From Leptodontidium sp. MPI-SDFR-AT-0119 (lineage: Eukaryota > Ascomycota > Leotiomycetes > Helotiales > Leptodontidiaceae): a DNA stretch of 64,000 nt. The translations under genes were made by a program, and so were the position numbers. The stretch covers positions 1,612,001 through 1,676,000 of the forward strand of contig JAHLEZ010000009.1 in assembly GCA_020726505.1 (NCBI GenBank), written 5' to 3'. This document shows positions 52,318 to 63,602 of this stretch, one piece after another; positions within the stretch are counted from its first letter, which is position 1, and each line of letters begins with the position of its first letter. The notes under the pieces are model-generated. The model was given only the letters and a program-made list of their open reading frames with translations, was not told the DNA's origin and made no database searches.

Positions 52318-53694
52318 TCAAGCCGTGCAGCTATGCGCTCTTGGCACTATTATTAAAGTGTTAGGAGACAGTTCCGTGGATGCTCTCTGCGTGATTCTGG
52401 AGATGCTACTTGTGCTATAACCCCATCGACAGACCTTACACTGGAACCGATCCCCTTCTTTGATGTGGGCCAGATACTTCCGCTTAAAATGCTTCGTCAA
52501 GTCTCCTAGACTGGCAAACTTATAGGTGCGCTTTTCGAATGGCAAACTCTACTCCCCTAAGCAGAGGAAGCAGGTGGTGGTTCGCTTCTCCGTAAACACA
52601 AGTAGCATAGCGTCCCTTAACGCTTTCTTTTCGGCCTCGGCGGCTGCCAGCTGCGGGTTAGTCTCCTTCGCCGGGGTAAGGCTCACCTCTTATGTGGCAT
52701 GGCAATAGCTCCGCCTTCTTAGAAGTGGCAATAGGCCGCGATGGCGTCGATCGCGGCGTTGCGCCGGCGGAACTCCTTTACTACCGTCGTCCCCGGTAAG
52801 GTCATTACCGTCTCGGCCAAGCGCTTTTATATTAGAAGCATTTCGTCGACAATGTACACGCTAGTACTAGGGTTATCGCAGAACTTTAGCCCAGCGAGCT
52901 GTAGCTCGACATCGTTCATAGGGTGCTTTGTATCCCACTTGTCTCGGAGCTACTTAAGTAGCGCAGCTCTTAATTACTGCCGCAGATTGACAATCTCACT
53001 ACTAAGTCTTCTGTACTCCGGCTGTTTCGTTATCGCGCCCTTGTAGCAGTGGTTCCATTTCGCGCTCAGCGCGAGAAGCTAACGGACTCTACAGTTTTTA
53101 TTAACGGACTGGGACTACTTAACCGTAAGGGCGTGCGGGCGACCGGGATCGATCCATCGCGTCATCCGAGAGGCGGCCCGCATGAAGTCCTTCTGAGGCT
53201 CGTAGCTAGACACGATGGCCCGGATGTCGCCGGACCGCCGCGGGAGGTAGTACTTAATAAAAGTGTCGACACTCGCATGTTGTAACATTATATTCTAGAG
53301 GGCGTCGGTCACGTCACCTATGTGAAGGTAGTCAGCTCTCGACTATAGACGTAGGTGTAAGAACACAGAACACTTACCGCTCTGGTTAAATTCATTCGTA
53401 GCGTTATAACGGAGACAGTACGGGCGTGTGGGCTGTAAGAGCCCAAGGATGAGGCCGATAACCTTCATTAGCGACAAGAGGGTTGGGTATATTAAGTTAG
53501 AGGCTCGTGGGGCGAGATCTCGTAACCGTACCCTGTCTTGACCGACTTCCTAAAGATAGGAACATCAAGCATGCTTAGTTTAAAGAGCAATTCTAGTTAT
53601 TAATAGCTAGGTCGGATATTTAGTCCGCTTAATTGTGAGGCACACCTAAGATTTGGAGCGGCAAATGCGATGTTAGCAAAGATAAGGCCTAATA

Positions 53695-53778
53695 GTAGGT
53701 GTTGACCACCCACTATCTCACCCGCTCGATAGTGGGGGAAAGCAAAGTGTCCGCGGCAAGCAAAGGTGTCCGCGCTCG
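53695..53778. repeat. Left terminal inverted repeat of Fot/pogo element
   Basis: Eighty-four bases starting GTAGGTGTTGACCACCC, with TA at 53693-53694 outside. Identical to the reverse complement of 56235-56318. It holds an internal near-palindrome, CCACTATC...GATAGTGG. Confidence 0.93.
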
Positions 53779-56234
53779 CACCAAAATTTATATAGTAACT
53801 TAGACAACTCTTTATCCCAGGACCACTACAAATTCTAATAATATGCAAAATTGACTAAATATTGACTGACTACTTAAATCTAATAAAATCTATGTTCCCT
53901 TTAATAAAATAAATTGAGGCCACTGACCTTGGCGGTGGAGAAGAGCAAATATTAGCGTCATCTTCGTCGTCGTCTTCATCTTTCAAAGACATACGCCTAA
54001 AGGGTGAGGATAGTGGAATAACATCAGAATTATTATCTTTAGTATTAGAATCGCTATTAATTTGTATAGAAGTCAATAGATTCTTCCTAATCCTGAATGC
54101 GCGCTCGTCTTCCAAGATCGCGAGGTTAATAGGTATGTTAGGAGGGGCGAATTCGATCATATCTTTGGTTGTAATAGTGTTGAATTCAGCTTGCTCATGA
54201 GTTAGCTTATCTTGTAGGAGAAGTAGGTGTTGATTCCGAGCCTCAATCTCTTCTTAAGTAGGCTTTTTTTGACGGCCTCGTATTGGTGTAAGGTGTTAAG
54301 AGAGTATTAGGAGCTCTAGGCGTTATTGTTACTTTACGAACTTTTTTCTTTCTCGTTCAGCTTTTCGATCAAGTATTCCCTCAGCTTGAAGCTTATCTCT
54401 TATCTTCTTTTCTTCTCTGGCTAACGCTGTGCGAGCTTTTTTAAGTGCTACTCCCTGTAATTCTGTCTCCTTGAGTTTGATCTTTGCTAGCGCCGTAGAT
54501 GCTAGAAGTGAACCGCCTTTTTGTAAACTCACACGCGTCGTAAGCTTCTTCTTATAGAACGCAACTTGTTTAACTCTAGCTTGTTGAACCTCCATTTCAT
54601 GTAAACTGCCTCGCGTAAGGTATACATGTGTAGTAGGAGAAATATCGTCGAATCGCGCATGTGAGGGAGAGGAGAGAGCGTCTCTAATCTTTGGCCTAAG
54701 CTCGTTGAGCTCTTGCGATATTTGACTGTATGAGACGAGAGGTTTATGAGTAAGTGAAGGTAAGTCGTATTCTTGTCGTAGTCGTTGATCTAATTGAGCT
54801 TGATTCGTCGTATCTTTAATATCTGCGTTATCTTTGGTTGTATTTTCAGAGTCGGAATGGCCGTAATTAAGAAACCTTAAACCGGTGTCCTTCTTAGTCT
54901 TCTTTCCGTACTCTTTTAGCTTCTTTTCCACCTGTTTAAAGTCGACTGGCCATGCTCCTACGTGTTTAAAGGCGTGTTTAATAGACCGAACTGTAAACGT
55001 CTTTTTGCGAATCTCTGGGAGATCAGGGAAGAAGTAATACAAGTTGTATTCTGGCTCAAAAGCACGAATGGCGTCTATTACGGCTACTTGTTGAAATCTC
55101 TTCTATTGTCGAAAACAACCAACGTCGTATAGTTGTAAGATATGAGTTTAATGAGAAGGAAACTTGATGATCTAAATCTTATTTGCCTTTGCCTTTAAGA
55201 CAAATTGATTAGCCTCATGGCAAAGTTGACTATCAAGTAAAAGAAGGTGCCATGGTTTGCTAGGTCTACAATCGTTATATTTAATGAAATGGTCAAGCCA
55301 GGCAATAGTAATTCCGTCGTTTATATATCCCGACTTAGAAACAGTGACTACCTCTAAACCGGACATATTCTCCGAGAACTAATCCGCTATAATTAGCTTG
55401 CCTTTGACAATAATTATAGGTGGAATGGCTATTCCGTCTGCTCAAATACATTCGATTACAGTAACAGACATACGATTCTCTGGAATACCGGTATATATCT
55501 CTTTAATACTAATTAGTATAACAACTTCCTCTCCTGCCGGCATATAAACACGAGCACCTTTCTCGTCTATATTTAATATTCTATGCCTCTCTCTAGGCTT
55601 AATTTGACAGTGTTTAATGGCCGGTACAAGCTTTTCACGGAACTATTGCTCTAAGGACTTCTTTGGGTGTATATCGACTCGGTGGGAGGCTATAGGCTTC
55701 GTCTTTATAGTGTGAATTGCCTTGTTTTCCTTTATTTATTGGCGGCACTATCTTCTTGAAGGCTCTGGCTTTCTATCTTGTTTTCGTAACCACATTACAC
55801 AGTTGTATACTAGTTGTTTCGTAGCTCCTTTGCCTCCATTGATTACTTGATTAGTAATATATATAATCATAGTCTTCTCTTGTGCCTCCGAAAGAATCTT
55901 GTTGTGGCCACCGCGTTTTGACTTCGTTGCCTTATTCTTCTTATCTCTCTCCCTTCTCTATCTCTTTTGTAACGTATTCGGCTTCGACAAATAGTAGATT
56001 CGAGCGGCAGAGTGAGGTTCTTCGGTTTTATTGTCGCGGAGGTACTGTAAAGCCAGCTCAAGCTTGTCTTCTTTAGGTAAATCACGATCAAGAATGTTCC
56101 TAGGGCCACCTCTGAGTCGAGCCATGATTTAGATCAAAAAAATGTATTAGCCAAAGTGAGGTTGTCCTTGAAAGACATCTAAAGAGGGGAGAATTTAGCG
56201 GGGTTTGCTAACAAATTGGTGAGGCGGCAAATGC

Positions 56235-56318
56235 CGAGCGCGGACACCTTTGCTTGCCGCGGACACTTTGCTTTCCCCCACTATCGAGCGGGTGAGATAG
56301 TGGGTGGTCAACACCTAC
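56235..56318. repeat. Right terminal inverted repeat of Fot/pogo element
   Basis: Ends GGTGGTCAACACCTAC, followed by TA at 56319-56320. Perfect inverse of the left repeat. Confidence 0.93.
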
Positions 56319-56510
56319 TATTAAGAGAAAGACATGTGAGCTAAGGATAATTATAGTTCACGTGTCATGTAAAAAATGCGGAAACCACGTTTTACCACTG
56401 GAAATGTTCGAATGCAGGTATAATTCACGACATATAAAGCGAACACAAGGATACAACAAACGAAAATATAGCAAGAGAAGGAAAAATTACATACTTTCAG
56501 CCCTTCAAGC

Positions 56511-57791
56511 TCACAAACCATGTTTCAATAGATAAGAAGAGGAGATTATCTTAAATCCAAAGTGCCCGTCTTCCCTCTTGAAAACAACCCCTTCTCTTTC
56601 TTTTCCGTTGATACCAAGCCCATCTGCTCTCGCGATAAGATCATTGGTGGTGATTGCTATGTCTCTTAACTTATGATATCCAAGCACTGGTACATGATCG
56701 ATTCCTAGCCACAGTGCGATCTCTTCTGTATGACGAGGCGTAAAGTATACTTGAGCATCGATGTCCCAAACTGCGTAGAGAAAGAAGGCACGTGTGTCTT
56801 GCTCAAAACCCTCCAGATTTCCCATGATACCGTCGCCAACTAGCTCCCCTTGAAGTGCAATGCTCTTGCGGTATCCAACAAGCTTAGAGTACAATAGGCT
56901 CTTCCATTGCATCGTCCAAAAGGTGCAAAGAGCCACGGGAGCCCCAAGTTTCGTGGAGGATATACCGAAATTTTCGGTATCAAAACTTGGCTGGTAAGCC
57001 ATGTCCTTTGTGCCATTTTCTCTGTATGGCATTCGATTGCCTTTGAAATGTTGGGATCCTTCGTGGACGTAGTAGACTATCACCGGGTATCCCTCCATCT
57101 TAGTGGTCTCTTGGAAGACTTCATGGCGATGTTTTTGAAGGATATCAGGACGATTTTGGACTCTATCTTGGTGAAGAGGTCTGATGAAACTTGGGACACT
57201 TGGGATGGCGTTAGACGCTTTTCCGAAACCAGGTTCATTTAACATGGCTGATGGCGTCCATTTTTTTATGTTGAGTAGCTTTTTCAGATTTTCTTCTGTC
57301 GCCACCTCCTGCTCAAAATCATTTATGGATAAACCACACCCTTTCTGGCGTTGTTGAATCCTATTCTCAATCTCAGGAAAGAGTCCGAGAGGCATGACCA
57401 GGCCTTGAAATATCTGGCCGTGATATTCAATTGTCTTGACTCGGAATCCAATAAGGCCATCCCATTCGATAAATTCGTCTGACAGAAAAGAATATCGAGG
57501 ATCCGTAGAGGGCAAGAAGCTGTCAATTTCGAAAAAAACGACCAGTTCACCTACAGAGAATTGGTCTCTGGGCGATCTGCACAGCCATCCACCAATTTGA
57601 ACACACTCAATACTATTGTCATGCGGGAAGGGAGACTTGGAATTAACCCAACGACAAGAAACTAAATTTCGAGGCATAATGATTACCTTTATATCATACT
57701 TTGGTCTTGGCTTAGACGCAGTGAATTGACGAGGACGAAGTGCTAGTACCCATGAAGCTGCGGCTCCGCAGCCATTGCGACACGTGTACAC
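56511..57791 (-). CDS. RNA ligase with N-terminal OB-like domain, Naegleria Rnl-like
   Basis: A single exon of 426 codons. From M39 (57677) it reads MPRNLVSCRWVNSKS, the usual start of this family, with an N-terminal OB-like module (GELVVFFEIDSFLP). The nucleotidyltransferase core follows: motif I ETTKMEGYPVIVYYV with the presumed AMP-accepting Lys231 (KMEG in place of the common KxDG), an aromatic-rich motif III (RAFFLYAVWDID), motif IV EGVVFK, and motif V as HFGFKIIS. Ligases of this type seal 3'-OH/5'-phosphate RNA nicks after self-adenylation. The 38 residues before M39 are rich in Ala and Arg with one acid (ALRPRQFTASKPRPK) and could be a mitochondrial presequence, so two products from alternative starts are possible. 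The 3' end lies about 110 bp from the DUF3435 remnant. The role in fungi is unknown; RNA repair is the natural guess. Confidence 0.82.
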   Translation of the reverse strand: MYTCRNGCGAAASWVLALRPRQFTASKPRPKYDIKVIIMPRNLVSCRWVNSKSPFPHDNSIECVQIGGWLCRSPRDQFSVGELVVFFEIDSFLPSTDPRYSFLSDEFIEWDGLIGFRVKTIEYHGQIFQGLVMPLGLFPEIENRIQQRQKGCGLSINDFEQEVATEENLKKLLNIKKWTPSAMLNEPGFGKASNAIPSVPSFIRPLHQDRVQNRPDILQKHRHEVFQETTKMEGYPVIVYYVHEGSQHFKGNRMPYRENGTKDMAYQPSFDTENFGISSTKLGAPVALCTFWTMQWKSLLYSKLVGYRKSIALQGELVGDGIMGNLEGFEQDTRAFFLYAVWDIDAQVYFTPRHTEEIALWLGIDHVPVLGYHKLRDIAITTNDLIARADGLGINGKEREGVVFKREDGHFGFKIISSSYLLKHGL

Positions 57792-58463
57792 AACTCACTG
57801 GATACCCTCGGAAGCCTTAGAGAGACCTCAGGTTTCGAACAATAAGTATGTGGTACGTTTATGGTTGGATTAGTCAGCAAAGCCAAATCCTACATTGGTC
57901 ATCATTCTGCCCGCAATTGATGCATACCGATACCACTGCATACTAATTATGAATATGGGAATCTTTACGGAGTACTTCAGGAGGTGTTTGAGGATTTTTT
58001 TGCAAGGAGTATCGCCCGTCATCTCACATTAAACTTTAGAGGGGTGACAACCCCGCCAAACCAGGAACTCACTCCGCGCATACCCCCAGGCTCCATGAAG
58101 TTGTCAGAATATGCTAGTAATTGAACGAGCTTGACGCCGCTCCGCTAGAATTTGGAGACGGCTCTGTCCACGCCTGGTGCGCTATTGCGGGTGTGTTGGC
58201 AGGTTGGGACCCCTGGTGCGAGCCGAAGCTGACTCAGCGTGCATACTTGCGATCTTTTTGTCCACCACGAGGCAATCTTCCGATGACGCACGAGTATCAA
58301 TTTAAACTGAGAAAGAGACAGCGCACGATTTCTTCAACTAATCACTCATTACGGAGACACTGACATACAAGCCTGTTCAATATCAGTCATCAATAGTGCC
58401 ACGTTGATCAAAACTAGTCACTATTCGTATCTCGACCTTCAGTTGTCAGCTTTCAGTTGTGCG
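57792..58463. other. Intergenic stretch between divergent genes, nothing recognised
   Basis: An 80-codon frame at 58121-58363 (FGDGSVHAWCAIAG) has no motif and is probably chance. The region should hold promoters for the RNA ligase and phosphatase genes. Confidence 0.4.
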
Positions 58464-59788
58464 ATGAATACCGTCAGTATGACTTGGCACCCGTGGTCTA
58501 TCCTAATATTGTATGTATAACTTTCCAAATTCATGAAAGAACCAGCACTGAAAAAACACAATACAGGTGTTCCTGCTTCCTTATGTTGCCTTCCTTTCTC
58601 TGGATGAACAGCTTCGAACGCTCGTCAAGTCGGGGCACTCGACCTCTCGCAACAACTGCTCATTTCCGCTATAGCTCTGTTCCAGGGTTCTTCTTGCAGG
58701 ATGATCCTAAAACAGACCCGTTAACATTTGATGCCGTAAGAGCTCCTTAATTCCGAGCTTTTGAAGCTTGAGTGCTAAATCCTAATTCGAGATGACATCA
58801 AATTTTGGTCTTGTGGATCAAAAGCTGGACACGGACGCTCGGTTGCCTGATAAAGGCAAGAATCTCACCCAGTGGCAACGATTTGCATTCAAGATTAGCA
58901 CACTCAATAAAGAAGCTATCGACACTGAATCGTATAAATTGCTCTTTATTGGCAGACATGGGAAAGGATATCACAACTTAGGTAAAGAGTATTATGGAAG
59001 CAATGCTTGGGATGTCAGTAAAAGCCACTCCTGTTCTTCTATTCACTCGCTGATTCTTATAGTGCTACTACAGAACGCTATCTGCAGATCCGAAAAATGC
59101 TAGCCTCGTTTGGTCAGACTCAACATTAACACTTGGTGGAGTCAGAGAAGCTTGCAAAGTTCGTGACTTTTGGGTCAAATTGATCAAGGAGGAAAGAGCT
59201 TCGGCTCCAGAAACTTACTATACTTCTCCACTGGAAAGAGCTTGCCATACTACCGATATAATCTTCAAGTCGTTGAGCCTTCTATCTGGCGTGTCTCCAC
59301 CTGTCCCAATGGTCAAAGAACCTTTGCGTGAAAGGCTTGGAATTGCGACTTCCGATCGCCGAAGCAGTCGAGACACGATCTCAGAACGCTATCCACACTT
59401 TGAAATCGGACCGACATTTACAGAGAACGATGAGCTCTGGAGAAAAGATCTCAGGGAGCCAGATATGGCCATTCACACCCGTCTCCAAGAAGTGCTTGAC
59501 GAAGTAATTACGGACAACCCCACAGCAACGTATATCAGCCTTACAAGTCATAGCTCTGCGATAACCGCTTTGCTGAAGGTCATTGGGCACCGTCCGTTCC
59601 CTTTGCGTACCTCTGTTGTCATCCCCGTTCTCCTCAGGGTTCAGAAGGTCCCAGGTCCTCGGCCAGAACAGCCTGATGAGCCTTGGTCGCATAACGTCAA
59701 GTGTGAAGGCGACCCTTTGCAAGCTGGGCTTGATGGATTTGACAGTTTTAGTGACTATGTAAAGTTTGCTGAGTCTGAAGAGCTGTGA
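58464..59788 (+). CDS. Histidine-phosphatase (phosphoglycerate mutase-like) protein with signal anchor
   Basis: Exons 58464-58510, 58567-58735, 58792-59013 and 59063-59788 join in phase to 387 residues. The N-terminus MNTVSMTWHPWSILILLCSC continues hydrophobic to about residue 30, so a signal peptide or membrane anchor is likely. The next part, FRYSSVPGFFLQDDPKTDP, and then LTQWQRF are typical of fungal PMU1-like members. The catalytic RHG is at residues 127-129 (LLFIGRHGKGYHN), followed by ADPKNASLVWSDSTLTLGG, TSPLERACHTTD with the second conserved Arg, and ISLTSHSSAI with the late His. The family uses a phospho-histidine intermediate to remove phosphate from small molecules or proteins; the substrate cannot be given. 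No defects are seen, and the acceptor of exon 4 was chosen to keep AWDCYY and the downstream frame. Confidence 0.87.
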
Positions 59789-59978
59789 AACAGACGATAA
59801 ATGTTACACCAGGTTCAGGAATACACTTCTCGTAACCAAATTGAAGCACAGACTGCTTTGAATACAGAAAACCTCATCCTATTTCTCCAACCTGTCATCT
59901 ATATGTCTTTAGACCCTCTTCTCCGTCCGTGCGGGTACATTCAGCGGCCAAAATCTCAACCTGAAAACCATCGCGACG

Positions 59979-60450
59979 TTAACCATCTCTTTTAACCTTG
60001 AATTCTACCTTGCTTTCCCGTGACATCTTCACCATACCTATATGATGGTAAGGCTGTTCGCGTATGGTTTCTCTTTCCCAGCGCTGCATCATCACGCACC
60101 CTTTGGTGTCAGGTTCCTCAAACAAGCCTTTGTGAGTTTCTATCAGAGCCCACATATTGCTCGTCGAATTATCGAAGGAATTGAAACCTTCCTGGCTTTG
60201 AACTAAGCCTTCCTGCTTCTGAATCGCAGCTTTGATGTAAGTTTATGCCTTTCAGGGAAGACGAGCAATTTGGTTTGAACTGACCTTCTTAGACGACATC
60301 CTCTCAGTATGAGATGGAGCAGTACAATTCGGCTGCCGTGTAGCTTGGATATCTTGATGATGGGTGTCAAGATCAGACTGGAAGCTTTCAGGTCCGTATA
60401 TGGCAGTGGTTTGTATGTTTAAGAGTTCAACATAGCTAGTACGGCAGTAC
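59979..60450 (-). CDS. Possible small gene, two exons read, unknown product
   Basis: Exon 60450-60285 opens after a CATGCAG acceptor and reads YCRTSYVELLNIQTTAIYG, ending SSKK before GTCAGT. Exon 60218-59979 continues in phase as KQEGLVQSQEGFNSFD and GCVMMQRWERETIREQPYHH, ending at a TAA. The second exon has 79 codons of coding-like composition, and the two join in phase. A 5' exon with a start is still needed; ATGTATGCTCTCAGAACC near 60,510 is a possible leader. I recognise no domain. Confidence 0.3.
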
Positions 60451-60519
60451 CTGCATGGATATTACGAAAAGATAAAAGAGAAGCGACCACAAGGTTCTGA
60501 GAGCATACATTATAACTCT

Positions 60520-61672
60520 TTCCAAGTATAAGTAAGAACATGCCCTCAGCTAAGCAATCGGGTAGGCTGTGATATTTCCATTAACCTAACAGAGCAGTCA
60601 AGCAATTTGTTGTACGGGAACTTATTTTTGGGTGGCTTGGGCCGTAATGAAAAGCAACAGCAGGGGAGCCTTTAGGAACTTTGAGGAGCTCCGAGTTCTG
60701 TAACTGGTACGTCGCTTGAGAGTGTAAGAATTTGTTGATCTTTCACCCTACCTCCAAACATCTGTCCCGTAAGTTCCCTCTCTCTATCTTGCCTTGGTAG
60801 GTGCCCACTAGAGGGTAGTGTTAGCATAGTTGTATAATCACGATTCTGAGACCTCAGAAAAGCTAAGGCTATCTAATTGAGAACTCTGATAATGTAATGA
60901 CCACCATACGAGTCTCGAATACATAACGGATATCCACCCATGCGTCTGTAAACTGCCGGGTTTCTTTGCAATCTGGAATGATGATACCCGCTAGAATCAT
61001 CCAGAATCATCACCGATAAACATCGCCTTGCTATTTTCTGGAGGACCCGACCTCATTCTTGCACCCAGAGAAGATGTTAATCTTTCGCATGCGTGATACG
61101 TGATCGCAGTCACTTCTCTCCAAATTTCCCATCAATTAAAATCTAAAGGTTCCAATTTTGGTGGGGTTTCAAGGTCAGACAGTCTAGTCCAGTGCGGGCG
61201 GCATCTGCGATGTGCATCCTGCTGCCTGCCCCGTGGAAAGGCAAGAGCCAATAGCTATAGCTGGGATCTCTCGGCTTGCAGTAGTATTAATGCAGCCAGC
61301 ACCACTGGATTTTTCAAAGTGCTGCCATAGGCTGGTGAGGAACTTTCAAAGGTCAAACTCATACGTCAATATCATTTTTCACGATAACTATTGATGCCCG
61401 AGCCGGACGCCCGGTTGATAGTCGTGCATCTCAGCCTTCTGCCTTCCTCATCTTTTATACCCAGGTGATGGTAACATGTAGAGATGTCTCGGTGAGCACC
61501 TTACCTCTGACATGCTTGCGATATTAGCATTATTTGCGACTTTGTCCTTTCTCACTTGCGACTGCCTCATCTGATGTACATGGTATTCTTCTTGTTGCGG
61601 CACATTCCCTCCCAAGTCCTTTCACACTCATCTTCCAGTTTTCGTGTTGCAGAAAAGTGAAGAGACTTTACG
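60520..61672. other. Intergenic stretch, nothing recognised
   Basis: About 1.1 kb upstream of the Clr5 gene with only short frames. No repeats or motifs stand out. Confidence 0.4.
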
Positions 61673-63147
61673 ATGCGTAAGCAAAGATATAGTGATCACC
61701 AATGGGAGAGTGTGAAGCCTGTTATATATAAGCTCTATATAACTCAGCGAAAGGATTTGACGTATGTGAGAAAAGTGATGGAGACACAGCATGGATTTAA
61801 TTCAACGTAAGGAGAACGCACGTCGCACACGATAGAAATCAAAGCGTACTTATTTTATTGTCTAGTATCAACATGTATAAGAAGAGATTTCGGAAATGGA
61901 CGTGGTCCAAATATCGAAAAGATTCTGCTCGAGAGGTATCATTCGGAAGACAAGATGGCGAAATTACAACAGAGAACAACTCCAAAATCGGCTTAGTACC
62001 CGTCATGAGACTCAGCCAGGATGACGAGAAAAAGCGGATTATACTCAGCTCACTCCGAGACTTCTGTTCTGCAAGCTCGGAAACGGGTGCGTGGAAGTTT
62101 CAATCTACCGGGGAGCCAATTGAACCTCACAGAGGTGTGACACAGTCCTGTCTACTGCACGTATGCTCCATAGCATTTTACTTCTTCGGACGTCGAGATG
62201 TAGCCACTGGAGGGAGGGTACTGAGAAAAGCGTTTCTAAAACTTGAAGAAGAACTCTTGGAGAACAGCCCTTCTTTTTGCGTACGCCTGATGAGAGTCCT
62301 GGTGCATCTAATGAGGCAAAACCTTGACGAGGGCCCCAAGCAACGAATAAAAGCGATGATTCTTGGACATTCACGCGATCTGCTCGTCAATAAATATTCG
62401 TGTCAGCACCCCTTAGCTCAGCTGTTTCACCACCTTGCTCTTTGCGACGAGGAGCGTCTGCTAACGGTATGGCGTTGCTATTTGGATCTGCTTGGTTCAC
62501 GCCTCGACAAGTCTAGGTACTGGCTTGTAAAGCGAGACTCCGAGTTGCAGGAATTAACGAAACAGTCGAAAGTCTGTGTTTCTTCAGAGCCAATTGGCGG
62601 GAGACAGATCTTGCCTGCAGTACCCCAGCTGCAAAAGCAATCGAGCCTGTTAGACCGGTATAGAAGTTGTGAGGAATCCATGGGACCCCAGCATCCTTTC
62701 ACTTTGGATGCACTCTGCAGTGTGGCGCAACATACGTGGTACACATTACACCGCTTCGAAGAGGGTGAAGCGCTATCGACAGAACTGATCAAGCGACTCG
62801 AATGCTTACCCCAGGACTCACAGAGTCATGTTGCTCAAGTCTCAGGAGTCTGTTTCAGCGTATCGTTTCGTATTCTCTCGGATATGTATTTCTCCCGTAA
62901 CTGCATAAGAGAAGCTATATTATTTGGACACAAATTCATCGCAGCAAAACTACCAATATACGGATCTTCAAGTCCATGGCATATCTGGCGACTTATCCTC
63001 CTGGGGCAAAGGCTAGTTGATCTTAACAAAAGTTCGCAAGCTGAAACGATACAGCTTCAATGGAAAGCCCACCTCGATGTTTACCTGTCTAACGGCAACG
63101 CCCTCACGCAGAAATCGCTGCTAGAACATTCGGAGCTTTCAAGCTAG
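61673..63147 (+). CDS. Clr5-domain protein with TPR-like C-terminal part
   Basis: Exons 61673-61806 and 61866-63147 join in phase to 471 residues. Residues 5-60 are a Clr5 domain, a fungal helical domain: HQWESVKPVIYKLYITQRKD, then YVRKVMETQHGFNSTINMYK and RFRKWTWSKY, with the intron inside it. The rest is mainly helical, with a stretch typical of Clr5 proteins near the end: SLLDRYRSCEESMGPQHPF, a TPR-like set with TLHRFEEGEALSTELIKR, and REAILFGHKFIAAKLPIYG. Clr5 proteins are numerous in Pezizomycotina and their function is largely unknown; the domain was named from a fission-yeast silencing factor. No lesions are seen. The start is set by the Clr5 motif beginning six codons after the ATG. 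Confidence 0.82.
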
Positions 63148-63602
63148 GACTGTGGGGGTAGTGGGGAATGCTGGAAAAGTGCTAGCATCTTCTGAGAAGA
63201 TGAAATTTGGAAGCGGCGAGCACAGTGGAACAGACACAAATTAATCTCTGTAAGTGCTCTAGTCGTTTATTTTTGTAGCAGATGACCTTTCATTGGGACG
63301 AAGGCACACAAGAAAAATAAATCAAGGCTGCGAGAACCTGAGTGTATATCATGACATAGCGGATGATTACGTGGCGAAAGGCGGTGACAACTGTCTGAGG
63401 AGGAATACAGGAAGCGGCTGTCATTGTGAGCTTGTTTGCAGATCACTGTTAACATCCATGCAGGCGATACGGACGAGAATCCAAGTGAGCGAGATCATGG
63501 GCTCATTGCGGACAGATAAGCATGGAGGTACTTGTTAAGTCGTCCCACCGGCCTTGTTGGGTTTCGCCTTAGGAGTTGGCTCTCGTGTGTATATCGAGAT
63601 TA
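63148..63602. other. Intergenic stretch, nothing recognised
   Basis: Overlapping short frames on both strands near 63,267-63,538 lack motifs. Confidence 0.4.

Larger units (their letters stand above)
53695..56318 (-). mobile_element. Fot/pogo-type (Tc1-mariner superfamily) DNA transposon, 2.6 kb
   Basis: The element is 2,624 bp with 84-bp perfectly matching terminal inverted repeats, flanked by TA on both sides. The minus strand carries a decayed transposase starting MARLRGGPRNILDRD at about 56,124. DDE parts are NILNIDEKGARVYMP and HLLLLDSQLCHEANQ, and the C-terminal tail is an open frame of 237 codons at 55042-54329 (VRSIKHAFKHVGAWP, then a charged coiled-coil end). At least seven stops, mostly TAG, interrupt it, several at expected tryptophans (e.g. 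ADxFSENMSG). It is therefore non-autonomous. It is inserted inside the DUF3435 remnant in the same orientation. Confidence 0.92.
52318..56400 (-). pseudogene. DUF3435 (tyrosine recombinase-like) gene remnant, split by a Fot/pogo element
   Basis: On the minus strand fragments of a DUF3435 protein appear in order. Upstream of the transposon (56,400-56,320) is GFRIFYMTREL with LAHMSFSLIG. Downstream of it come GLIFANIAFAAPNL, MLDVPIFRKS, then RPYCLRYNATNEFNQS with an intron, and LQHASVDTFIKYYLPRRSGD, the best-preserved family segment. IDPGRPHALT, RRRNAAIDAIAAYC and a C-terminal C2H2-like part (GDLTKHFKRKYLAHIKEGD) follow. Arg in CLRY and the His of LQHA are the kind of residues expected in a tyrosine-recombinase core. 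TAG codons interrupt it repeatedly, and its 5' end is missing or overlaps the RNA-ligase 3' flank. DUF3435 proteins include Crypton-like recombinases and the captains of Starship giant transposons; which type this was cannot be told. Confidence 0.8.

Noticed and set aside
52526..53285. Plus-strand genes at 52,526-53,285
   Set aside because: The minus strand reads clear DUF3435 segments here, so the plus frames are shadows.
58121..58363. Short gene upstream of the histidine phosphatase
   Set aside because: Eighty codons without a domain, with no splice or context support.
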